In this document: positions 8,980-17,802 of the stretch, one piece after another
Position numbering within the stretch: the stretch's first letter is position 1
Layout: the number at the start of each line of letters is the position of its first letter
NCBI RefSeq assembly: GCF_000383915.1
Contig: NZ_KB912942.1
Location: 1,186,506-1,250,505 of the forward strand
Origin: Amycolatopsis benzoatilytica AK 16/65
GTDB lineage: Bacteria > Actinomycetota > Actinomycetes > Mycobacteriales > Pseudonocardiaceae
DNA: 64,000 nucleotides
Direction: 5' to 3'
Made by a program: the position numbers and the translations under genes
Notes under the pieces: model-generated
What the model saw: the letters and a program-made list of their open reading frames with translations, nothing else
Told to the model about the DNA's origin: nothing
The model's database searches: none

Positions 8980-9381
8980 ATGACGACTCGCTACAAGCTG
9001 CCCTCCGGCGGCACAGTGACCCTCCGCGACCCCGAGTCGCTGAAAGCCCGCGACACCAAGGCATTCATGGCGAAAATGGGTGCCGCGGTCAAGAACGTCG
9101 ACGAGGAGGACGGCGAAGCGGTCGCCGCCGCCGGGGTCGAGTCGACCGACCACCTCATCGCCATGCTCGTCACCGATTGGCAGATCCCGTACGAGACTGA
9201 GGACGGCCGACCCTGGCTGATGCCGAAGCTCGACCTCTCCCTGATCGACGAGCTGACGGGCCCGGACTACGGGCTGCTGATGGAACTGGTGAAACCGGCG
9301 CAAGAGGCGCTGATGCCGCGCAACACCGATCCCAGCGACTACGAGGACCCGGATTCCCCTACCGAGCCCGCGAGCGCGTAA
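8980..9381 (+). CDS. Tail assembly chaperone, short form (gpG-like)
   Basis: 133 residues from the ATG at 8980, with GAAGGG upstream. Small acidic protein between tail tube and tape measure, the standard site of the gpG/gpT-type chaperones that coat the tape measure during tail assembly. N-terminal LPSGGTVTLRDPESLKARDT and the central DHLIAMLVTDWQIP read as a compact helical protein. The acidic tail (DPSDYEDPDSPTEPASA) coincides with the region where a second open frame overlaps, which supports programmed frameshifting. Confidence 0.75.
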   Translation: MTTRYKLPSGGTVTLRDPESLKARDTKAFMAKMGAAVKNVDEEDGEAVAAAGVESTDHLIAMLVTDWQIPYETEDGRPWLMPKLDLSLIDELTGPDYGLLMELVKPAQEALMPRNTDPSDYEDPDSPTEPASA

Positions 9382-9599
9382 GAGCGAAGCTCGCGGGGAA
9401 CCCGGTCAAGGCGCCGCGGCCCGGGGAACAAACCCGGTGGGACGAGGCATCGGACTACTGGTGGTGGGCCGACCGGTTCGGGTGGCCGCCCCAAGTCGTG
9501 GACGAGATCCCCGCCTACCTGTACGCCCGCATCCCGGCTGTGACCGCGATGGCGGAGGAAATCCGCTCCGAGGAACAGAAGCAAGCGTTCCGGGGGTGA
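9360..9599 (+). CDS. Tail assembly chaperone -1 frameshift extension (gpGT-like)
   Basis: The frame one base back from the chaperone frame is open from before 9270 to the TGA at 9597-9599 and codes a strongly protein-like stretch (DEASDYWWWADRFGWPP, VVDEIPAYLYARIPAVTAM). It has no plausible start codon and ribosome site at its beginning. A -1 slip near the end of the upstream gene would fuse them into a protein of about 206 residues. A possible slip site is TTCCCCT at 9354-9360, but it is not a canonical heptamer. Known in lambda-like and most siphoviruses; here inferred from frame geometry. Confidence 0.7.
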   Translation, partial: YRARERVRAKLAGNPVKAPRPGEQTRWDEASDYWWWADRFGWPPQVVDEIPAYLYARIPAVTAMAEEIRSEEQKQAFRG

Positions 9600-9602
9600 G
9601 CG

Positions 9603-10031
9603 GTGGCTGAGTTCCATTTCCTCGGCGTCTCCGAGTTCAAGGCCGCGATCGAGGGCTCTATAGCCCGACAGGTCGCCGCTACCTCGACCGCGGTCGCCAA
9701 GGGCGCGCACGTCATCGAGGGCAAGGCGAAAGAAGAACTCACCAAGGCCAGCCACAAACGCGGCACACCGACACCGTCCATGGCCGGCCAGCCCCCGGCG
9801 CTCGTGTCCGGGACGCTGCGCCGGTCGGTGATCGTGCAGGGTCCGAAACCCACGTCCAGTGCCGGGTTTTCGGCGTCGATCGGCCCGACCGCGGTGTACG
9901 GGCGCATCCAGGAGCTCGGCGGCATGGCCGGACACAGTCGGCTCCCGCCGCGCCCGTACATGCGGCCCGCGGTCACGAAATCCGCGACCGAACTCGACAG
10001 CCTGTTCAAAGAAGCCTGGTCGAAATGGTGA
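9603..10031 (+). CDS. HK97 gp10-like tail/neck component
   Basis: 142 residues from a GTG at 9603, overlapping nothing and four bases after the frameshift product's stop. The C-terminal motif LPPRPYMRPAVTK and the preceding YGRIQELGG are typical of the HK97 gp10-like (tail completion) family. A helical N-terminus (AVAKGAHVIEGKAKEELTKA) fits. Its place between chaperone and tape measure, rather than upstream of the tail tube, is a less common order. Confidence 0.65.
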   Translation: MAEFHFLGVSEFKAAIEGSIARQVAATSTAVAKGAHVIEGKAKEELTKASHKRGTPTPSMAGQPPALVSGTLRRSVIVQGPKPTSSAGFSASIGPTAVYGRIQELGGMAGHSRLPPRPYMRPAVTKSATELDSLFKEAWSKW

Positions 10032-10040
10032 GGAGGAACC

Positions 10041-12422
10041 ATGGCCGCCGGTAGCCTCCTGCCGCCCGTCGTCGCCGTGCTCATGGGCAACATCGCGGAC
10101 TTCTCCGCGAAGATGGGCGAGGCCAAGGGCGAGATGGCCGGCGTCGAGGGCACGGCCGGGAAAATGGGCGCCCTCGGAAAGACTGCGCTGCTCGGGCTGG
10201 CGGCCGGCGCGGTCGCGGTCGGCGTCGAGTCGGTGAAGATGGCGACCAGCTTCCAATCGACGATGGAGCTCATCGCCACCCAGGCGCACGCCGGGCAGGG
10301 CGAAGTCGACAAGATGAAGCAGGCCGTCCTCGACCTCGCGCCGACGGTCGGGATCGGGCCGGAGAAGCTCGCCGAGGGCCTGTATCACGTCGAGTCCACC
10401 GGTCTGCGCGGGCAGGCTGCCCTCGACGTGCTCAAGGCCAGCGCGCAGGAGGCCGCGCTGGGCATGGCCGATTTCGACTCGGTCACCTACGCGATGTCCG
10501 GCGTGATGTCCGTGGCGATGAAGGACGTGAAGGACGCCGCGGACGGCGTCGCCTACCTCAACACGATCGTCGGCACCGGCGACATGCACATGCAGGACCT
10601 TGCCCAGGCGATCGGCACCGGCGTGCTCCCGGCGTTCAAAGAGGCGCAGCTGGGGATGCGGGACTTCGGTGCGTCGATCACGGTGCTGACCGACAACTCG
10701 ATGCCTGCGGAGGTCGCGGCGAACCACCTGCGGACCGCGGTGGCGTTGCTGCAAAACCAGTCCGGCCCGGCGACGAAAGCACTAGCCTCTATCGGCATCG
10801 AGCAGGGGCAGCTGGCGCGGGACCTGGCGAAGCCGGACGGCCTGCTGGTCGCGATGGAGGATCTCAAGTCCCACCTCGAAAACTCGGGCAAGACCGCCGT
10901 CGAGCAAGGCCAGATCATCAGCAAGTCCTTTGGTGGCGCGAAATCCGCGTCCACGATCGAAACGCTCGTCGGCGAGATCGACAAGCTCAAGGGCAAGTAC
11001 CAGGAGATGGGTTCGGTCGGGGAGCGGGCGAAGCAGCAGCAGGACGACTGGGCGAACGCGCAGAACACGTTCAAGCAGAAGATGAACGAGGTCGGCGCGC
11101 AGTTCCAGGTGTGGGCGATCGAGATCGGGCAGGTGCTGCTGCCGGTCCTGTCGAAGATGGCCGACTGGTTCATGGGTTCGGTGAAGTGGCTCGGCGCGCA
11201 CAAAGAGGTGCTGTTCGCGATCGGCGCGATGGTGCTGCCGTTGATCGCCTCGGGGTTCCGCGCACTCGCGAAATCGGCAATCGATGCGCTGGAGGGGATC
11301 GGCGCGGCGATCAAGTCGAACCCGATCGGCTTGCTTGCCTCGATCGTCGCGCTCGTCGTCTACGAGATCATCACGCACTGGGATCAGATCAAGAAAGCGC
11401 TCGGTCCGTTCGCGGGCTGGGTGAAGCGCGAAGTGATCGACCCTGTCATCCGCGCGTGGGACGCGTTGCTGGCTTTCCTGCGCCCGATCGGACAATGGAT
11501 CAACACCAATGTCGTGCAGCCGATTGTCCGATTCTGGCATGCGCTCGTCGACTGGACGCGCGGCATCTGGCCGGATATCCAACAAATCATCGAACACGTC
11601 CTGAACGGTCTCAAGGATTTCTGGGAACCGTTCTGGAAAGTGCTGCAGGCTCTTTTCGCCGGTTTCGTGGCCGGATTCAAGGCGGCGTGGGATCCGCTGA
11701 AGGCGTTCTTCAAGGACGCGTGGGACGTCATCAGCTCCACGTTCAAGTTCGCGTGGGACATCATCACGACGGTGTTCAAATCCGCGTGGCAGATCATCAG
11801 CGGCGTGGTTTCCGGGATCATAAAAGTGATCAAGGGAATCATTGATTTCGTCGTCGGGATTTTCTCCGGAGACTGGAAGCGCGCCTGGAACGGCGTGAAG
11901 GAAGTGTTCTCCGGGATCTGGGACGGCATCAAGGGAATCCTCGGCGGCGTCTGGTCGTTCATCACCGGAATTTTCAAGGGTGCCGGAACCTGGCTGTGGA
12001 ACGCCGGTAAAGCAATCCTCGAAGGCTTGTGGAACGGCCTCAAGTCCGTGTGGAGCGGGATCACGAACTTCTTCGGCGGAATCGGGAAATGGATCTCCGA
12101 CCACAAAGGTCCGATCGACTACGACCGGAAACTTCTGATCCCGCACGGAAACGCGATCATGGACGGATTCCACGAGGGGCTGCTTTCGGGAGGCAAACGC
12201 GTCCAGGGCTTCATCAACGACTTCACCACCGGCATCGGGCACACCGCGATCAACGGCGCGTTCTCGATCTCCGCTGGCGGCGCGGTCGGCGGCGGTGCCG
12301 GCGGGACGCAGCAGATCGTGATCCAGATGAACTCGCGTGACATGCAAACGTGGCTGCAAACCGGGATCCTCCGCTACAACCTCCGCAACAGCTCGAACGG
12401 TCTGGCGGTGAGCGCGTCGTGA
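10041..12422 (+). CDS. Tail tape measure protein
   Basis: 793 residues from the ATG at 10041, with GGAGGA upstream. Residues ~70-350 match the TP901-type tape measure core (FQSTMELIATQAHAGQGEVD, DFDSVTYAMSGVMSVAM). Later segments hold a hydrophobic patch (HKEVLFAIGAMVLPLIASGF) and Trp-rich repeats (FKDAWDVISSTFKFAWDII, FKSAWQIISGVVSG) in ~11-residue periods, common in tape measures. By the usual rule of ~0.15 nm per residue, the tail would be roughly 120 nm. Stop overlaps the next gene's GTG start. Confidence 0.9.
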   Translation: MAAGSLLPPVVAVLMGNIADFSAKMGEAKGEMAGVEGTAGKMGALGKTALLGLAAGAVAVGVESVKMATSFQSTMELIATQAHAGQGEVDKMKQAVLDLAPTVGIGPEKLAEGLYHVESTGLRGQAALDVLKASAQEAALGMADFDSVTYAMSGVMSVAMKDVKDAADGVAYLNTIVGTGDMHMQDLAQAIGTGVLPAFKEAQLGMRDFGASITVLTDNSMPAEVAANHLRTAVALLQNQSGPATKALASIGIEQGQLARDLAKPDGLLVAMEDLKSHLENSGKTAVEQGQIISKSFGGAKSASTIETLVGEIDKLKGKYQEMGSVGERAKQQQDDWANAQNTFKQKMNEVGAQFQVWAIEIGQVLLPVLSKMADWFMGSVKWLGAHKEVLFAIGAMVLPLIASGFRALAKSAIDALEGIGAAIKSNPIGLLASIVALVVYEIITHWDQIKKALGPFAGWVKREVIDPVIRAWDALLAFLRPIGQWINTNVVQPIVRFWHALVDWTRGIWPDIQQIIEHVLNGLKDFWEPFWKVLQALFAGFVAGFKAAWDPLKAFFKDAWDVISSTFKFAWDIITTVFKSAWQIISGVVSGIIKVIKGIIDFVVGIFSGDWKRAWNGVKEVFSGIWDGIKGILGGVWSFITGIFKGAGTWLWNAGKAILEGLWNGLKSVWSGITNFFGGIGKWISDHKGPIDYDRKLLIPHGNAIMDGFHEGLLSGGKRVQGFINDFTTGIGHTAINGAFSISAGGAVGGGAGGTQQIVIQMNSRDMQTWLQTGILRYNLRNSSNGLAVSAS

Positions 12423-14941
12423 GCCGCGTATACCCGCTGATGACGATCAACGCGGACTTCACCGCCGGGCCGCCGAACACGCCCGGCAACTCGCAGGTAG
12501 CGCTGATGACGCCCGGGCCGGGCCCCGGGACGACCGTGCGCGCCTGGTCGACGTCACGCGGCCGTCAGTACGAGCTGGACGTGTTCCAGGCGGGCACGGC
12601 GTCGCTGGACATGGTCGACGGATCGGAGTGGCTGAACCCGGTCAACGCGTCGTCGCCGTGGAACAGCGGCGGCAATAGCTTGCTGCCGTACCGGTGTGTC
12701 CAAATCGGAGCGTTCTGGAACCCGACGACACGCTCGCTAGCCGGGAACCTGCTGAACTCCGGAAACTCCGCCAACATCGCCGGGACCTGGCTCAATTCGA
12801 GCCCGTACTATTGCAGCTTCGAGTCCGGCATCGGGTTCGTCGGCACCCTCTCGGGCTCGCCGACGCTCGCGCAGTCGACGGCGCAGGCGTGGGACGGCAC
12901 GCACTCGCTCGCGATCACCTTCACCGGCAGCACCGATTTTCCCGGGTTCGGGTTCCGCACCGTCCCCGGCCAGACCTACACGATGTCCGCGTACGTGTAC
13001 CTCCCGGCCGGGGCGACTGTGCAGGCGGTGTTCGCGAACTACCCCGGCGCGCTCGGCACGACCATCGCGTCGGCGTCGACCTCGACGTCGGGTGTGTGGA
13101 CGCGCCTGGTGATGACCGGCGTCCCGTCCGGCGCGCTCGGCGTGTGCGGCTTCAAGATGACCGGCGGCAGCTTCCCCGCGACGGTGTACGTCGACGCGGT
13201 CCAGCTCGAACTGAGCTCGACCGCCTCGCCGTTCACCGTCAGCGGCCCCACTTGGTACAACCTGTACACCGGCTACATCGAGCGTTATCCGCAACGCTGG
13301 GACATGGCCGGCTTCCGCGGCCTGAAGCCGCTCGAGTGCGTCGACGCATTGAGCCCGATGTCCCGCACCGCGATCAGCCAGTCGTACGCGGCCACGATCG
13401 CCGCGGACAGCCCCAACCTGGTGATCCCGTACAACGACAAGTCGTCGCCGCAGGCCGTGCAGCTGCCGCAGGGCGGGCAGCCGTTCCTCGGCTACACGGC
13501 GCTCGGCACCGACGGGCAGGTCAACTTCGCCGGCGACACGTTCCTCGACGGGAGCGAAGCGGTGTCGCTGCTTCAGCAGAACCTGAACAACAACACCAAC
13601 TACACCAGCATGATCACCAACCAGGGGACGGTGCAAGGACAGCTCGCGATGAACCCGCAAGCGTTCACCATCGAATGCTGGCTCAAGTCGTCGTCGGGGA
13701 TGCCGTACTTCGGTGCCGCGGCGTTGACGCCGGGCGAGAACCTGAAAACGAAACCGTTCGGGCCGACCTATGGGATCGGCTGGTTGAGCTTCGTCGGCGG
13801 CGACCTCGGGTGGTACTACTACGACCCGAACGGCAACAACCCGAACGGCGGCCTTCCCGGATGGAACGGTTTCCCGGACGGGCAATGGCACTACCTGGTG
13901 ATCAGGCTGACGGGAAGCAACCAGCTGAATGCCGTGGTCGACAACGTGATCGGCGGATACGCATCGATCAGCCCGTCAGGGTCGGTGCAGCTGAACAACT
14001 TCTACCTCGACGCGCAAACCTACTGGACCAACCCGGTCACGGAGTTCGCGGTCGCGAACCTCGCCTGCTATCCCGCAGCCTTGTCGAACGCCCAGCTGTC
14101 GAACCACTACCAGCGCGGCATCGGCTACCTCGGCGAGCTGTCCGGCAGCCGGGCGCAACGCCTGCTGGCCCAATACTGGTCCAGCAGCAACATCTTCTGG
14201 GACTACGGCAAAACGAAGATGGCCCCGGATTTCGGCTACAACGGGCGCTTCCTGCTGGACGTGTTGCAGGAGATCGCGCAGACCGAGAACGGCGCCACCT
14301 GGGCCGACGCCGCAGGCGTCGTGCACCAGGACTCGCGCGAGACCAGGTACACCTACAGCCGGTCCGCCGCGTCGCGGTACACGTTCGGCGAGAACACGGC
14401 CGCGGGCGAGCTGCCGTACCTCAACGTCGAGTACGACTACGACCCGACGTACGTCTACAGCCAGGCGAACATCACCTCTGGCGGGAGCGGCACCCAGCTC
14501 GCGCCCGTCGTGAACGCGACGAGCCAAGCCGCGTACGGGCAACGGATCCTGTCGCTCACGCTGCAAACCCAAAACGATTGGGACGCGCAGCAGGCCGCGC
14601 AGTTCTACGTGCAGCGGTACGCGAAACCGGCCGGTGCGCCGGGAACGAACGTGCCGCCGCGGATCACGAAGATGACGCTCGACCCGGTCGCGAATCCGGC
14701 GCTGTGGGACGCGGTGCTGTCGATCGACCTTGACGACCGCATCACGGTGAAGCGGCGCACGAGCGCGGGCGTGACGGTGTCCGGGGACTACTACGTCGAG
14801 AAGATCGACCATCACGCGGCGGGCGACGCGTCGACGTGGACGGCGGATTACGAGTTGTCCCCGGTGTGGATCTCCCAGGCTTGGATTCTGGGCGACAGCG
14901 TGAAAAGCGTGCTCGGCAGCACGACGGTTTGTGTCTACTAA
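12419..14941 (+). CDS. Minor tail protein with carbohydrate-binding-like and LamG-like domains
   Basis: 840 residues from the GTG at 12419, which overlaps the tape measure stop (GTGA). The first part resembles a tail-tip (distal tail-like) protein. Residues ~130-270 look like a CBM-type jelly roll (AWDGTHSLAITFTGS, GQTYTMSAYVYLPAG). Residues ~415-570 look like a concanavalin/LamG fold (FTIECWLKSS, GQWHYLVIRLTGS, AVANLACYPAALSNAQL). The C-terminus (DRITVKRRTSAG, YYVEKIDHH) is like actinophage minor tail proteins. Probably binds cell-surface sugars. Confidence 0.75.
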   Translation: MSRVYPLMTINADFTAGPPNTPGNSQVALMTPGPGPGTTVRAWSTSRGRQYELDVFQAGTASLDMVDGSEWLNPVNASSPWNSGGNSLLPYRCVQIGAFWNPTTRSLAGNLLNSGNSANIAGTWLNSSPYYCSFESGIGFVGTLSGSPTLAQSTAQAWDGTHSLAITFTGSTDFPGFGFRTVPGQTYTMSAYVYLPAGATVQAVFANYPGALGTTIASASTSTSGVWTRLVMTGVPSGALGVCGFKMTGGSFPATVYVDAVQLELSSTASPFTVSGPTWYNLYTGYIERYPQRWDMAGFRGLKPLECVDALSPMSRTAISQSYAATIAADSPNLVIPYNDKSSPQAVQLPQGGQPFLGYTALGTDGQVNFAGDTFLDGSEAVSLLQQNLNNNTNYTSMITNQGTVQGQLAMNPQAFTIECWLKSSSGMPYFGAAALTPGENLKTKPFGPTYGIGWLSFVGGDLGWYYYDPNGNNPNGGLPGWNGFPDGQWHYLVIRLTGSNQLNAVVDNVIGGYASISPSGSVQLNNFYLDAQTYWTNPVTEFAVANLACYPAALSNAQLSNHYQRGIGYLGELSGSRAQRLLAQYWSSSNIFWDYGKTKMAPDFGYNGRFLLDVLQEIAQTENGATWADAAGVVHQDSRETRYTYSRSAASRYTFGENTAAGELPYLNVEYDYDPTYVYSQANITSGGSGTQLAPVVNATSQAAYGQRILSLTLQTQNDWDAQQAAQFYVQRYAKPAGAPGTNVPPRITKMTLDPVANPALWDAVLSIDLDDRITVKRRTSAGVTVSGDYYVEKIDHHAAGDASTWTADYELSPVWISQAWILGDSVKSVLGSTTVCVY

Positions 14942-14953
14942 GGACGGAGCATC

Positions 14954-15523
14954 GTGGGCATCCCAACTCCCGCGATCCCGACGTTCACGGACGGCCAGGT
15001 AGTCCATGCCGCCGACCTGAACGCGCTGGGATCGAACCTGACCAACCTCTACAACTACGGCAACGCCGGGTTCACCACCCAGCGGCCGATGGTGATCGCG
15101 CAGGCCACCACCACCCAATCCTGCGGGAACGCGGTCTACACGAACGTCACCTTCGGTCAAGCCGTGATCAACACCGACAACATGTGGAGCGCGTCGCAGG
15201 CAAGCCAGCTGACGATCCAGCATGCGGGCGTGTACTGGATTTTCGGGCAGATCAGATGCCCCAGCTTCTCGACTGGCGGTGTCGCGGGAAACATCCTGAT
15301 CAACGGCACCAGCTTCAGCAACTCGAAGTCGACGAGCATCTTCGGCCCCGGGCCGAGCGGGTTCACCGGCCCGACTCCGCAGATGGGCTTGATCGTGAAC
15401 CTTGCTGCGAACGCGACGGTTTTCCTGTCCCTGTACCAATCCACGGGCGGCGGGAGCTTGACGCTCCAAACCGACTTCGGCGGCAGCTATCTCGGTGCCG
15501 CGTTTCTGTCACCGTCCACATAG
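14954..15523 (+). CDS. Tail fibre/receptor-binding protein with C1q-like fold
   Basis: 189 residues from a GTG at 14954, preceded by GGACGGAG. N-terminal IPTPAIPTFTDGQVVHAADL is a common opening of actinophage fibre proteins. The remainder (HAGVYWIFGQIRCPSF, NGTSFSNSK, VFLSLYQSTGGGSL) has the beta pattern of C1q/TNF-like trimeric heads. Located after the large minor tail protein and before lysis genes, as expected for a host-recognition protein. Confidence 0.65.
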   Translation: MGIPTPAIPTFTDGQVVHAADLNALGSNLTNLYNYGNAGFTTQRPMVIAQATTTQSCGNAVYTNVTFGQAVINTDNMWSASQASQLTIQHAGVYWIFGQIRCPSFSTGGVAGNILINGTSFSNSKSTSIFGPGPSGFTGPTPQMGLIVNLAANATVFLSLYQSTGGGSLTLQTDFGGSYLGAAFLSPST

Positions 15524-15533
15524 GAGGCGAGCA

Positions 15534-15701
15534 ATGACTCTCTGGCAGCATCTGTTCCCTCCGTTCGACGCGTGGTGGCCGAACATCATCGCCCAGGTCG
15601 TGTGGACGGTCCCCGTGCTCACCGTCCACCACATGCTGTTGCGGCGGCATTTCCGCAACCAGCTGACCGAGAAGCTGCGCGATTTCGTGGAGGGCGAATG
15701 A
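15534..15701 (+). CDS. Small single-span membrane protein (holin-like)
   Basis: 55 residues from the ATG at 15534, with AGGAGG upstream. A hydrophobic segment (NIIAQVVWTVPVLTVHHML) forms one likely membrane span, followed by a basic then amphipathic C-terminus (LRRHFRNQLTEKLRDFVE). It overlaps the next gene by ATGA. Size, topology and position just before the lysin suggest a holin or holin accessory protein; no sequence family is recognised. Confidence 0.55.
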   Translation: MTLWQHLFPPFDAWWPNIIAQVVWTVPVLTVHHMLLRRHFRNQLTEKLRDFVEGE

Positions 15702-16036
15702 CCACCCCAGCGCTGCCCGAGCAGCCGACCGGCGGCGAGATCCTGCGCGCGATCGGCCGCGTCGAGAAGTCCGTCGACGGCCTCGGCGAGCAGGTGCGGC
15801 ACATGGACGACAAGCTCGACGGCCAAGGGCAAACGCTGGCGGCGCAAGGGGAACGCCTCGTGACCGCAGAACGGGACATCCGCGAGCTCAAGGCGGAGAA
15901 GGTCGCCGACCGCGCCGCGGCTGCCTCGCACGCGTCGAGCATGCGCGTCGCGATCAAGGGCGCGATCGCCGCGGGCGCCGCTGGGTTCGTCGCCTCCATC
16001 GGTGCGCTCATCGTTCAGCTCATCGCCCACCACTGA
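15698..16036 (+). CDS. Coiled-coil protein with C-terminal membrane span (holin/XhlA-like)
   Basis: 112 residues; the ATG overlaps the stop of the preceding gene. Residues ~15-80 are a heptad-rich coiled coil (RVEKSVDGLGEQVRHMDDKL) and the C-terminus is a hydrophobic span (AIAAGAAGFVASIGALIVQL) ending AHH. This is the layout of XhlA/hemolysin-type phage proteins and of many actinophage class II/III holin-like genes. It probably works with the upstream small membrane protein to release the lysin. Confidence 0.6.
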   Translation: MTTPALPEQPTGGEILRAIGRVEKSVDGLGEQVRHMDDKLDGQGQTLAAQGERLVTAERDIRELKAEKVADRAAAASHASSMRVAIKGAIAAGAAGFVASIGALIVQLIAHH

Positions 16037-16050
16037 CCCGGAGGAACCTC

Positions 16051-16959
16051 ATGCAAAGCATCGGTCGCTGGGCCGACGCGTCCGGGCACCCGTCCGGCGC
16101 GGCCCTCGTCGCCGAGGGCTACGTCGGCGTGTTCGTCTACGCGGGCACCCCGGGCCGCGCCAAGAACATCACCGCTGCCGTGTACGCCGATTATGTCGCG
16201 CACGGATTGCAGGTCGTCGCCGTGTACGAGAACGTCGCCGACGACATCTCGAGCGGAGCGGGCGCGCAGCACGCGCGCGACATCATGGCCGACCTCGCGC
16301 ACGTCGGCGCACCGAACACACTGCTGATCTGCGCCGCCGCGGACGAACATCTGACCGCCGGCCAAGTCGTGACCGCGACCGGATACCAGCGCGATTTCTG
16401 GAACACTGCCAAAGGCGCAGGCTGGTCCGGGCCGGTGGGCGGCTATGGCTTCTCCGAGTTCACGCACGCCATCCACGACGCTGGGCTGTCCGAGTTCCTG
16501 TGGCAGTGTGGCAGCGAATCCCTGCTGTGGGACGGCGTGACGTGGTGGCAGCGCAACGACGGAACCGCCGTAGTGGGCGGCGTCCAGGTCGATATCAACG
16601 AGCAGTACCAGGAGGTCACCACCATGCCCACCGCACAGGAAATCGCGGCCGCCGTCTGGGCCTACGCGATCGGCAAGCGCCCGGACGGCAGCCCGGTCGA
16701 GGCCGGCGACGCCGAGGTCAACGAATATCTCGCCGGGTTCTTCGGCGGCGGCGACGCCGGTGCCCACGCGGTCTACCCGACTGTGAACGCGCTGGCCGCG
16801 AAGCTCGACCAGTTGAACGCCAAGGTTGACGCGCTCCAGGGCACCACCCCGGCAGCGATGCAGGCGATGATCGACGCCGCGATCGGCCAGCACATGCAGA
16901 TCACCGGCACCGTCCAGATCACCGGCGCACCCCCGGCCTCGCCGCCCCCGGCGGCCTGA
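16051..16959 (+). CDS. Endolysin-like DUF1906 (glycoside hydrolase-like, Rv2525c type) protein
   Basis: 302 residues from the ATG at 16051, with GGAGGAA upstream. The first ~190 residues match the DUF1906 fold related to glycoside hydrolases (GYVGVFVYAGTPGRAKN, GLQVVAVYENVADD, QVDINEQYQEV at the end of the barrel). A ~110-residue C-terminal part contains helical segments (EVNEYLAGFFGG, LAAKLDQLNAKVDALQG) and a Pro-rich end, perhaps for oligomerisation or wall binding. No signal peptide, as expected for a lysin exported by holin. Last gene before the terminator. Confidence 0.75.
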   Translation: MQSIGRWADASGHPSGAALVAEGYVGVFVYAGTPGRAKNITAAVYADYVAHGLQVVAVYENVADDISSGAGAQHARDIMADLAHVGAPNTLLICAAADEHLTAGQVVTATGYQRDFWNTAKGAGWSGPVGGYGFSEFTHAIHDAGLSEFLWQCGSESLLWDGVTWWQRNDGTAVVGGVQVDINEQYQEVTTMPTAQEIAAAVWAYAIGKRPDGSPVEAGDAEVNEYLAGFFGGGDAGAHAVYPTVNALAAKLDQLNAKVDALQGTTPAAMQAMIDAAIGQHMQITGTVQITGAPPASPPPAA

Positions 16960-16974
16960 ACACCCCAGATCGTC

Positions 16975-17015
16975 GCCCCCGCGCCCGTCCGTCCACGGGC
17001 ACGGGGGCGGCTTTT
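16975..17015. terminator. Strong hairpin terminator, end of late operon
   Basis: GCCCCCG and GCCCGT pair with ACGGGC and CGGGGGC (one mismatch between), loop CCGTCC, followed by GGCTTTT on the plus strand. It lies between the converging lysin gene and the minus-strand HTH gene, so it can stop transcription from both sides. Confidence 0.85.
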
Positions 17016-17021
17016 CCATGC

Positions 17022-17405
17022 CTAAGTCCGGCGCGTCGGACGCAGCAGCGGCGAGATCTCGATGGCGTTTTGGCCGCCGTGCGGTCGGATCCGCACCTTG
17101 TTCTTGATCAGCAGCCGGCGGATGGTGCCGTACGACGTGCCGTGCTTGTCCGCCAACGCCTGCATCGTCGCTCCCTTGTCGTACTCGCGGATGATCTCCG
17201 CGACAGGCAGATCAGCACGCCGGACCCCCTGGCGGATCTGCGGGAGCACCGCGCCTTCCTGGCGCAGCAGCCGCCCGGTCCAGCTCAGCGACAGTCGGTG
17301 TTCCCGCGCGATCTCGGTGATCGACACACCGGAACGCCAGGATTCGAGCATCCGGCGATTCCGTTTGATCCGCTTCGCGCGCGCCTCGTCCGGCGTGTCG
17401 GCCAT
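17022..17405 (-). CDS. Double helix-turn-helix DNA-binding protein
   Basis: 127 residues from the ATG at 17405. Two HTH-like units are visible: ITEIAREHRLSLSWTGRLLR (about residues 29-48) and MQALADKHGTSYGTIRRLLI (about residues 80-99). Strongly basic overall. This layout resembles small phage regulators and resolvase-type DNA-binding domains without a catalytic part. It lies at the end of a minus-strand run but is separated from it by 136 bases of hairpins, so it may have its own promoter. Target unknown. Confidence 0.7.
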   Translation of the reverse strand: MADTPDEARAKRIKRNRRMLESWRSGVSITEIAREHRLSLSWTGRLLRQEGAVLPQIRQGVRRADLPVAEIIREYDKGATMQALADKHGTSYGTIRRLLIKNKVRIRPHGGQNAIEISPLLRPTRRT

Positions 17406-17435
17406 TCGCTGTCCCGTCGTCGCAAGTCTGTGGAT

Positions 17436-17537
17436 GGGGGCGGTGGTCTTCGGGAGAGGCCACCGCCCCCGCGCCCCGTCCGGCGGGGGCGCACCCGGTG
17501 CCGCGGCGTGTCGGGGGATTACCGCCGCGGTGCCGGG
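17436..17537. terminator. Three consecutive hairpins between minus-strand genes
   Basis: Three stems in about 100 bases: GGGGGCGGTGG (17436-17446) with its complement at 17460-17470; GCGCCCC with GGGGCGC at 17471-17492; and a 15-pair stem with two wobble pairs, arms 17494-17508 and 17523-17537. They lie just after the stop of the zinc-ribbon gene on the minus strand and before the HTH gene. The first read on that strand is a probable terminator; the others may be leader structure of the HTH gene. Confidence 0.5.
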
Positions 17538-17541
17538 CTGT

Positions 17542-17802
17542 CTAGATGTCCAAACGGAAGCTTTCGCCGCACTCGCCGCATCGGCGATCCGTGTGCTTGG
17601 CGGTCGCGCCGCAGGCTTTGCAGGCGAGTCGGATCCGCGTGGGTGGCCGAGGCGGTGCTGGACGCGCGAAACCCGGTTCCTGGCGCAGCCATTCCGCGAA
17701 CAGATACAGGGGGTTGATGCCGCACTCGTCGTCGGCGTAATGGCGGCGCCGGTAACCGTGGCTCCGGCGTTGCGGCGCGGCTTTCGTGTCGCCAGTCGTC
17801 AC
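17542..17802 (-). CDS. Zinc-ribbon small protein
   Basis: 86 residues from a GTG at 17802, overlapping the stop of the preceding minus-strand gene by four bases (GTGA). The C-terminus holds CKACG and CGECG pairs about 13 residues apart, a probable zinc ribbon. The N-terminus is basic, with HYADDECGINPLYLFAEWL, a pattern seen in small actinobacterial unknowns. Function unknown. Confidence 0.65.
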   Translation of the reverse strand: MTTGDTKAAPQRRSHGYRRRHYADDECGINPLYLFAEWLRQEPGFARPAPPRPPTRIRLACKACGATAKHTDRRCGECGESFRLDI

